Of a stretch of 30,498 bases of DNA, positions 23,554 to 30,498 are shown piece by piece. Both the position numbers and the translations under genes were made by a program. Within the stretch, counting starts at the first letter, position 1; each line of letters begins with the position of its first letter. Below the pieces are notes generated by a model. It had not been told where the DNA came from, searched no databases, and saw only the letters and a list, made by a program, of their open reading frames with translations. Source of the stretch: Trichoplax sp. H2 (Eukaryota > Placozoa > Uniplacotomia > Trichoplacea); NCBI GenBank assembly GCA_003344405.1, contig NOWV01000380.1:1-30498 (forward strand). The letters run 5' to 3'.

Positions 23554-23843
23554 CGACGAAAATATTGAGGTTTGCATACTTTACAAATGCAAGTGAAATT
23601 ATAGAAGATAGCCCTTATCCATGCCTCTTGGCGTTTAAAGACGATACAGTACTAATCTTAAAATACTATAGGAGTTTCTTGCATATAGTAGAGCTGCAAG
23701 GCATAAAACGCTGTCCTTCCGAAAAAAGTGGTTACTTATGTATAATTACTCCCTTTGACAGTCATATTCTGAATAATATTTTACTCAGTAAACAAGTACG
23801 TGAACTACCATCAGCAGAGCGTTCGACTAATTTATTAGAATAA
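23554..23843 (+). CDS. Unrecognised ORF, possible terminal exon (~96 codons)
   Basis: An open frame ends at tandem stops (TAA TAA) at about 23841-23846. It opens just after an acceptor-like taag (stop TAA at 23550-23552, AG at 23552-23553) and has no ATG near its start, which fits a last exon better than a whole gene. The translation is mixed and protein-like. It has alternating hydrophobic stretches suggestive of beta strands (SPYPCLLAFKDDTVLILKYY, then LHIVELQGIKRC and YLCIITPFDSHIL). I do not recognise a family; a PH-like fold is a guess from the strand pattern only. Upstream exons were not found between 20.4 and 23.5 kb. It would converge on the aminotransferase gene, whose stop is about 400 bp away. 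Chance remains possible. Confidence 0.35.
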
Positions 23844-23846
23844 TAA

Positions 23847-24247
23847 TATATACTACTTCAAGTTTCAAGACTATAGTAGTGTCTAACCTTTCTCGCCTTC
23901 AATACGATAGAGAGCAAGAAAATGCCAAACTAAGGTAATCGATATTCACTTGTGTTGATGCCATTTATAGCAAGGCTTTAATAATATAATTAAGCAGGTC
24001 ATCATTTCACGAATGAATACCTTTTAGAAATTAAGACGATCATACGATTGCATTATGACTTTGATCTGTGAATACTATACTGCGTAAGATTACAAAACGG
24101 TTTCAATGGTTTTAGCTAAATAATTAATGATACTAGACTAATAAATCTTAAGGATTTTGAGACTTCTCAAACCATCCATCGGTAAAAATCAACATAAAAA
24201 TGGCGCAAACTGTATTGAAATGTTACAAAACTGTATACAGTTCTACG
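23847..24247. other. Convergent intergenic region with palindrome
   Basis: This separates the unknown plus-strand ORF from the end of the aminotransferase. A perfect 14-bp palindrome, AACTGTATACAGTT (24229-24242), lies six bases beyond the aminotransferase stop, within its presumed 3' UTR. No consensus AATAAA for the minus strand was seen close by; variants such as AATACA (near 24213) are possible. Confidence 0.5.
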
Positions 24248-27200
24248 TTATAAGTGTTCATGTTTTAAAGATTTGGCAAGTAAGTCAAATTTCTCTTCTG
24301 CCTTATTCATAGTTTCATCGGTCTTTTTCATTATACATGTGCAAAATAAACAGAAATAAATAAGCGTAAGATATTCGTACAACACTGATTGCTAAACTGA
24401 GCAAGTATAGGGAATTAACTGCTTTAGTAGATACTGTACGTGTGTACATATACGGTTAGGACAGACATTAGTATAGAGTAATGTAAGAAAAATTTACCTT
24501 AATAAAACAGAAACGGATAAGTCTTCCAGAAAGGGCTTTATTTTCTTCTGAATAAAATGCACTCGGTGGAATACAAGCAATACCCTATTGATTATAAGAC
24601 GCCGTACATCACATTATTAGTTACAGATTCAATTTCGTCTTCCAGAAACGATCAAGACTACTAAGTACCTTTTTCTTGATAAGCCAACGAGAAAATTTAT
24701 AATCGTATAATGATTTATCATCGTCATCGTCAAATTCAATGCCTACGCAAAACAATCGAGGATCTTATTAGCTTCACTTAATTAGTTAAAGTCCGGCTAA
24801 AAGTATTATAGACAAAAATACCGAGCTTCGATACGTCAGCCATCATAAAATATCCACCTTCCGGAACTATAGGTGTAATGTCAGCTTCACTTAAAAAGCG
24901 AACCATTTGATTTCGTTTACTTTCTAGTATCTTAGGAAGATTATTTAGGTAAGAGTCTTCACTATCTCGATTTTTGATTTCATTTTCTAAAGCAATAGCA
25001 ACAGCCTCCTAAAAGGTATTGATTTCCGAGCACAGAGAAAAATGCATTCAGTCTCACAAGGCTGAATAAAATACTAACTTGATCATGACATTAATTGATT
25101 TGATACCCCGGGTTTGGCGATATCATATTTCCTATTTTAATTATATGTAATAAGTGAATTTCTTAATTGCTCCCGTACATTTAACTAATGCATGCAACAA
25201 TACCTGCGTCACTGTTTGGCAAGTATAAATGCTATTCGTATGGGCTGCATGGAGATGCTTCATTAAATGTGGTGGGCCAATAGACCAGCCAGTCTACCGT
25301 TATAAAAATATCGTACACCTTTAACTCATACACGGTCATTTCATAGATTTATATTAACAGCTAGTTTTTATTACCTTCCAACCAGTTACACTAAAAGCTT
25401 TCCCAGCACTACCAATAGTAACAGTTCGATCATTCATTTCAGGTAACGTCGCTAAAAAAAATTTTAATTTTTGGCATAAAAACCGGTCGCTTAGCTCTAT
25501 AAACTAAGAGAACTAGCTATTATATATATACCTATTCGAATATGACTTATTCCAGGATAAACTAGCCACTCATAAACTTCATCACTAATGCATATGGTGT
25601 TGTTTTTAATACAAAGTTCAGCAATTACTTCTAGCTCTTGCAATGAAAAAACCTACCAAAATATGAAATCAAGAAATTTATGGAAGATCACAGCCTGTTA
25701 ATATTAATTCGTATGGTTGGCTATATGCAATAGTTATCACAAGTACCTTTCCAGTAGGATTATGAGGAGTATTGATGATGATACATTTGGTTTTATCACT
25801 GAATGCACTCCTTAATTCTTGTTCATCCAAATAAAAATCAGCCGAAGTTGTAGCATTTTTTCTCTGCATGAACCAGAAATTGATATACGAGTAAGTTAAA
25901 CCATTGATTAATTACGTAAATCTCAATGTTCAGTTCATCATCCAAGCTCAGACTTACTGTTCTTAATGGAATGCAAATAGGTTTTCCGCCAGCAATTTTA
26001 ATAAAAGGGACATAACAATCGAAGAAAGGTTCGATAACAATTACCTAGAAACAAATGAATGCTTGTTACAAACTTTAATCTTTTCTAAGGACCAGCAATA
26101 TCTTGAGTCCTGTTAAAATGACAACCCTCGTAAGAGAAGATGATTGCCTTACAAGTTTGTCATACCTCGTCTCCTGGGTTAATAAGACCCATAATGCTAC
26201 AATATAAAGATCCATAGCCACCAACTGTTACTAAAATCTTGACAAGTTTGATTTAAACAATAAGTTGCTGAAACATCACAGTCATAATTTCAATGTAAGA
26301 TTCAAGTTACATCGGTATCGGAGTTAATTTTACGGCGATGCAAAGGCTCGTACAATTTTGTAAGAGCGTTAATAAGCCTAGGATGACCCTAAATGTAAGT
26401 ACAAAGCCAATGTGGAAGAGGTTGAAGTAATAGAATACATGTAATCGTTGAAGCAAGCACTTAATATTAGAGCTGTTTACTGATAACAGCCTGTTGAAAG
26501 AGCATCCACTTAACTGGTCCTCTTGTATATTGATGCAAGACGTCATTACTTGTAACCGCTGTTATCATCGCTTCTTTTAGAAAGTTAGGAACAGGAAGAT
26601 CCGGGAAACCCTTGCAAAGTAATTTAGAACAAGATTTACCCATGCTAGCAGATATCAGAGATTTTAGTTATGAGTCATTTAGTATTATGATAACGAATAG
26701 CCAATAAATATTCAACAGTTTTATAATTACTGTAGGACTGACGACATGACTATGGGTTCCATCATTGGGTTGTACCGTAACTCCGTGCTGTGCTACTGTA
26801 TAAAAAGTTCTTAGTAGATTAACGGCAGTTTCAGGTAAGTGCGCTAAGAATTATTTATAAGTTGGCGGTGTCTAAAATATAGTTTATAAAGATACGAGTA
26901 CATTGTCGCATCAATACGTACTGTACGATGTACGTACAGTACTAACAGCAATATCATTTATGATCAATAGGGTGAGGAAACGTACTACGTAAACACCGAT
27001 AAGTTTACAGATTTTAATTGCTATTGGAGTAGAACATACATAAGCAGAAATGTTACAAGTTGCACAAACCTGCCCCAAATTAACTGGATTGTATTCTCTA
27101 GCTAATCCTGAAAATTCTACCCTATCATTAGATATAGTTGCATTATAATTAATCAATCTCTGACGAAACACATTTTCAATTACATTATCAATATCCAATT

Positions 27201-27892
27201 TTCAGTTTCTAATCAAGTTACTAAGCATCGAATTCGCTACGATGGAATTTATATCATTGAATAAAATCAATCAAATAAATACGATACTGATGGTAATAAA
27301 AGTTTAATATCAACTTAGATGCCTTGAAATATGACGAAACTCACCAAACATTTCCATACAATCCTTCAAGCCTGTCAGCACCAACTGAGCTCATCTTAAA
27401 TAAAAAAAAAAATTGCAGTAAGTTATAGCAACCATCCACATTGACAATGAATCTACAATAATATTGGCATGATTCTGGTTGGATCAATGTACTGTAATTG
27501 AGTGAATTTAACATTTTATTACAGCGTACCGTACACTTTTCACCACAACTAATTCATTTAGGGGTGTACTGTAACTCAATGTAAATAACATGGGACCTTG
27601 ATTTATTATTGGCAACACTGCCCACTAAAATTCTACATGTAATCCAAAAAAGGGGATGAAACTGCTTTGCAAAAACTATCCCATTTCCTACACTCTCTAT
27701 AAGCCAATCAGCTGCATACTCTCCATATGTAATTAAAGTTTTGAGCAATTAACAAAGTTTTGCTTAACTTGCACTGCAACAAACCGAGTTGGAGATTAAT
27801 TTTCGATGGCCAGCTGTTGCTATACGAGTACATGAGTGGAAAATTTTGTTGATTTGTTGACGTGCGAAATGCGACTTTGCTAACATCATCAT
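24248..27892 (-). CDS. KYAT3: Kynurenine/glutamine transaminase (cysteine-S-conjugate beta-lyase), KYAT3-like, 15 exons
   Basis: PLP-dependent class I aminotransferase that converts kynurenine to kynurenic acid and also uses glutamine and cysteine conjugates. Exons: 27785-27892, 27345-27394, 27070-27121, 26515-26610, 26311-26388, 26166-26237, 25958-26044, 25747-25863, 25532-25652, 25375-25451, 25204-25293, 24822-25008, 24669-24742, 24498-24584, 24248-24322. All 14 introns are GT-AG, phases agree, and the sum is 1371 bp or 456 aa, close to human KYAT3 (454). Numbered from the first ATG: Trp53 (from NVWVEF), Tyr136 (VGGYGS), Asn216 (NTPHNPTGK), Asp244 and Tyr247 (ISDEVYEW), the PLP lysine Lys278 ([13 protein letters not shown]) and Arg427 (IRFCF), so all key residues are present. 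QYTRG...GHP and [11 protein letters not shown] favour KYAT3 over KYAT1, but this may be a co-orthologue of both. An acidic FDDDDDK insert sits near residue 384. The weakest junctions are the gttaag donor of exon 4 and the purine-rich acceptors of exons 6 and 15. Confidence 0.93.
26918..26942. repeat. Inverted repeat in aminotransferase intron 3
   Basis: Arms GTACTGTAC (26918-26926) and GTACAGTAC (26934-26942) are perfect reverse complements around a seven-base loop, inside the 459-bp intron between exons 3 and 4. The same GTAC-rich words make up the microsatellite near 28300. Confidence 0.8.
27785..27892 (-). CDS. KYAT3: Leader exon of the aminotransferase: predicted mitochondrial presequence
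   Basis: This frame starts with three ATG codons at 27892-27884, directly after an in-frame TGA. It encodes 36 residues with several Arg/Lys/His, Ser, Thr and Ala and no Asp or Glu (start [13 protein letters not shown], end HRKLISNS), the composition of a mitochondrial targeting peptide. It ends at a TCG/gtttgt donor in phase 0; exon 3 of the same gene uses the same gtttgt donor. The next exon begins exactly at an ATG (27394) after an acceptor with an 11-T tract, so the join preserves frame and turns that ATG into an internal Met. Human KYAT3 is also a mitochondrial protein with a leader ahead of an internal Met. The exon is inferred from composition and phase, not from homology. Confidence 0.65.
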
Positions 27893-28282
27893 TCACCAGC
27901 GCTCATCAATATCAAGGCGCAGAAAGTGCCACAAGGTCAATGGCAGTAGTTGTAAAGTTGACTGGAGTTGTTCAGTCTCGATTAGCGATAGAAGTCCACG
28001 TTTGACAATTAATGACCATCACTGGCCACAAGTTTATGTTGACAATCTTTCTGCTAGCCGTACGGGTAGAATGGGTACAGACAGTATTTTATTCGATTCG
28101 ATTTCTTCATCCACAAAAACTTGCACGTTAGTACCTTCTGTAGACAATCCTTTAGCTCTACAGTATGCACCTTGCTAATGATATCAGTACCGTACTAAAC
28201 AGCGAAAAGTAGAGACGACCGAACCCACGCCCACTACAATACAGAACCGTACAGTACCGTTGACCAACTACTCAAGAATAAA
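27893..28282. promoter_or_regulatory. Immediate upstream region of the aminotransferase gene
   Basis: About 390 bp of more balanced base composition directly 5' of the leader exon. It should hold the 5' UTR and probably the proximal promoter. No TATA box is evident in it. Several GTAC-containing words occur (for example accgtac and cgtacagtacc near 28190-28260). The regulatory role is inferred from position only. Confidence 0.35.
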
Positions 28283-28332
28283 TACTGTACAGTACAGTAC
28301 AGTACAGTACTGTACACTGTACACTGTGTACA
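28283..28332. repeat. ACAGT-type microsatellite, self-complementary
   Basis: A run of about 50 bases built from the five-base unit GTACA/ACAGT, ending in variant ACTGT units. Because GTAC and TACAGTACTGTA-like words are palindromic, the run can fold on itself. It directly precedes the tandem repeat array. Confidence 0.85.
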
Positions 28333-28347
28333 GCATACCCCCTACAG

Positions 28348-28794
28348 TATTTCCTCCATTTCCCAAATCTTCCACTCTTACTTCCTAATCCCTGTTGACT
28401 TTGAAGTAAGAGTAGGAATGTAGTGATGGCGGAGTAGGGTAAAATTTGTTCTTTGAAGCACCCCAAAACATTGTACTAGTACCACTGGTGTTCATTACCA
28501 TAAGATGTCTCAACTCTATTTCCTCCATTTCTCAAATCTTCCACTCTTACTTTCTAATCCCTGTAGACTATGAAGAGTGGGAATGTGGAGACGGCGGAGT
28601 AGGGTAAAATTCGTTCTTTGAAGCACCCCAAAACATTGTACTAGCACCACTGGTGTTCATTACCATGCGATATCTCAACTCCTATTTCCTCCATTTCTCA
28701 AATCTTCCATTCTTACTTTCTAATCCCTGTAAACTATGAAGTAAGAGTGGGAATGTAGGGACGGTAGTGTTCACTCCTCTACGATGTCTCAACT
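28348..28794. repeat. Three-copy tandem repeat, unit ~168 bp, last copy truncated
   Basis: Copies: 28348-28516 (169 bp), 28517-28682 (166 bp) and 28683-28794 (112 bp; about 60 bp lost from its middle, rejoining at the conserved gatgtctcaact end). Each begins tatttcctccattt. Copy 1 contains a perfect inverted repeat, ACTCTTACTT (28374-28383) with AAGTAAGAGT (28404-28413); copy 2 has lost part of one arm and copy 3 keeps a shorter version. Copies 1 and 2 share a block ending accactggtgttcattacc. A 64-codon minus-strand frame across copy 1 is a by-product of the repeat. The array lies about 0.45 kb upstream of the aminotransferase leader exon. Confidence 0.93.
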
Positions 28795-30498
28795 AGTAAA
28801 CCGTATAATACAGTATGAACTGGATTCCATACAGACTCGGATAGATGGACTGTTCTTGCTACAAATAGGCAAAACATGGCGAAAAATAGTTACTTAGTCT
28901 AGATCTTTCAACGTCTGTTCCCTTATTCACAACTACCAATTCAGACACATTTGTGACGTGATACAATTGCTTTAAAATAGTGCATATCAAAGTACGGATT
29001 GGGAATGTCCGATCTTTATTGATTGAAAAACGACGGCTTTTATACGCGCTCCGCTCTAATTATAACGTACAGTATACCATAATAATTATATATTAGGTAG
29101 TAGAACAGAGGATTCATTTATCAATGTGCATAGCACTGTCCACAACTATGAATCAATGTAAAAAGTCCACCATTGTACAACGTAAATTTAGTGCTGTTAA
29201 CCAGTTTATGAATCATTCAATAAACTCTGTCAGCGAAGAGACGGGAATTAGAAATAGTATACATTATAATTAATTATCACCATTATTGTCACGATACAAA
29301 TATACCATGTATTGTGAGTGGTAGGTATAGATTAAGTATTTGCATCGTAGTCGATTTTTTGCCTGTATAGGTTAGGTTGACTAAACTTTCATCGTTATTG
29401 ACTTGTAATTGTGAATATTGCTCGTTAGTAGCCAATTTTGTAGTTTTTACGAGTAAATAGATTTGGTCATATTAGTTGGAATAAATTTAAAGTAGCTTGA
29501 CGTTCTGAAGTTTGTCTATGTAACTGCGGTCTAGGAGAGTAGTGCTAGCCCGAATTTACAATAGTAGTTGACAGTAGCAAGTTAGAAGAGCAGAACACTT
29601 TACTTTACCCTTTGTCAGGAACGTAATCTATGACAACTATGTACAATCTGACAAAGATAGTGTAGTTTAGAGTAATTTTAAATCCAACTGCACTGTTGAT
29701 TTGCAAGCGTACACTGCACTACATGTCCCTATTTGTATTTCCTAAGTTCTCCAAAACTGGACTAGTCACTGCCAGAATGCCGTGCTCTACATCGCTATCA
29801 AACTATTCAGTCATGTGAAGTGCTATAACGATTATAGAAATAATCCTAGAAAATCAATCTAATAAATTCGTGCACAGCCTGTATTAGTGTGCTTACACAT
29901 ACGGTACTCAGTATTAAATATTTAAATTATAAATAGCATCGTAATACCCGTTGTAAAGGGATATAGTTAAAGCTTACAGCCCACTCAGACGTAATTGGCA
30001 AACTTAATGTATATTGACCGTAGACCATTAACCCGAACCTGAGCAAATTTCCACATCAAAGGAGTAACTTGTTCAGTTCATAGTCAGGAGTTGAGAATTC
30101 TATCAATAATATGGTATATGACTCCAAAGTAGAACTTCATGCATCTATCTGCTACGATCTTTTATATAAGAAGTACGAATAAAACAAAGCTTCATCTATC
30201 CAGTTATCACCTGTAATTATCTTATTAATCACAACTAATAGCTCTACTATACTTCCCATAGACTATAGTGCTTTACTTTACATTACTATTATTCTTTCCA
30301 AACACATTGCTGCTGTAATTAATTGAAATCACCACATTACTGATATTACGCAACATGATAAATGAGTAACCCTTAAAAACCTCCATTAAACATGCTATCT
30401 CGATTAGAGGGAATAGTATCCATGTTTGTTCTAACAAATAAAGGATACTGAATATTTGTAAATTAATAATTATAAGGCATAAATTGTTTATGCAAAAA
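28795..30498. other. Right-hand flank, no supported gene
   Basis: AT-rich sequence without an open frame of note, apart from the TATA-like site at 29037-29044. A 32-codon ATG frame on the minus strand (28779-28877) lies partly in the last repeat copy and matches nothing I know. No tRNA or rRNA signal was seen. Confidence 0.4.
29037..29044 (-). promoter_or_regulatory. Candidate TATA box on the minus strand
   Basis: The minus strand reads TATAAAAG directly after GGAGCGCG and before CCGTCG, a consensus TATA box in an unusually GC-rich context for this window. Transcription would be expected to start about 30 bases on, near 29005-29012, and run toward the repeat array and the aminotransferase gene (leader ATG at 27892). 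It could be a distal promoter for that gene, the promoter of an unrecognised short transcript, or chance. Confidence 0.35.

Noticed and set aside
26307-26546. 79-codon minus-strand frame in the aminotransferase gene
   Set aside because: It runs across an exon and introns in the wrong frame; the conserved GHPRL exon and the GFPDLP exon are read in other frames.
26911-27198. 95-codon minus-strand frame covering the NVEF/NLGQ region
   Set aside because: Only 27070-27121 belongs to the protein. The N-terminal extension starts at TTG and is intron, since exon 27345-27394 joins at the split Trp codon.
27554-27748. 64-codon minus-strand frame between leader exon and second exon
   Set aside because: It lies inside the 390-bp first intron of the gene model and has no recognisable motif.
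28272-28466. 64-codon minus-strand frame
   Set aside because: It is formed by the microsatellite and the first tandem-repeat copy; the C-terminal VLYCTVLYSIYS-like end is the translated ACAGT repeat.
1-30498. CRISPR array, prokaryotic operon, prophage or rRNA
   Set aside because: No regularly spaced short repeats, no ribosome-binding-site-led gene strings, no phage genes and no rRNA-like sequence; the spliced gene shows that this is eukaryotic nuclear DNA.

Overview
The window reads as nuclear DNA from an animal. It is AT-rich. It holds one intron-rich gene with short GT-AG introns, one intronless seven-transmembrane receptor, and a decayed Ty3/gypsy retrotransposon. Short introns (73 to 459 bp), low GC and an intronless class A GPCR with degenerate motifs suggest a non-bilaterian animal. 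A placozoan such as Trichoplax or Hoilungia is my best guess, but this is inference only. There is no sign of a prokaryotic operon, phage or CRISPR array.

Layout. 1-330: AT-rich sequence with no recognised feature. 329-990 (minus): broken Ty3/gypsy pol fragment covering the end of reverse transcriptase and the RNase H. 1081-1445: a small palindrome and a diverged pair of ~90-bp direct repeats. About 1650-19260: a ~17.6-kb stretch with no confident gene. It contains two GC-richer islands (about 8455-8760 and 15900-16260) and a 34-codon ORF that looks like a signal peptide (14386-14490). 19271-20374 (plus): a 367-aa rhodopsin-like GPCR. 20375-23550: non-coding, with a 71-bp tandem duplication and a near-perfect hairpin related to the palindrome at 1081. 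23554-23843 (plus): an unrecognised ORF, possibly a terminal exon. 24248-27892 (minus): a kynurenine/glutamine aminotransferase gene. I assembled it by hand from 15 exons into a 456-aa protein that includes a mitochondrial-type leader exon. 28283-28794: an ACAGT microsatellite followed by a three-copy ~168-bp tandem repeat. Around 29040: a TATA box in a GC-rich setting, on the minus strand. The rest to 30498 has no recognised gene.

How the parts relate. The aminotransferase and the unknown ORF at 23554 converge tail to tail, about 400 bp apart. The repeat array and the TATA-like site lie 0.4 to 1.2 kb upstream of the aminotransferase start and may belong to its regulatory region. The GPCR and the aminotransferase are about 4 kb apart and in opposite orientation. 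Human KYAT enzymes make kynurenic acid and human GPR35 responds to it, but nothing in this sequence shows that the two genes here are functionally linked.

The best-supported result is the complete aminotransferase gene model, because exon phases, catalytic residues and total length all agree. The most interesting ones are its separate leader exon joined exactly at an internal ATG, the GPCR that has lost four canonical class A positions, and the dispersed palindrome pair.
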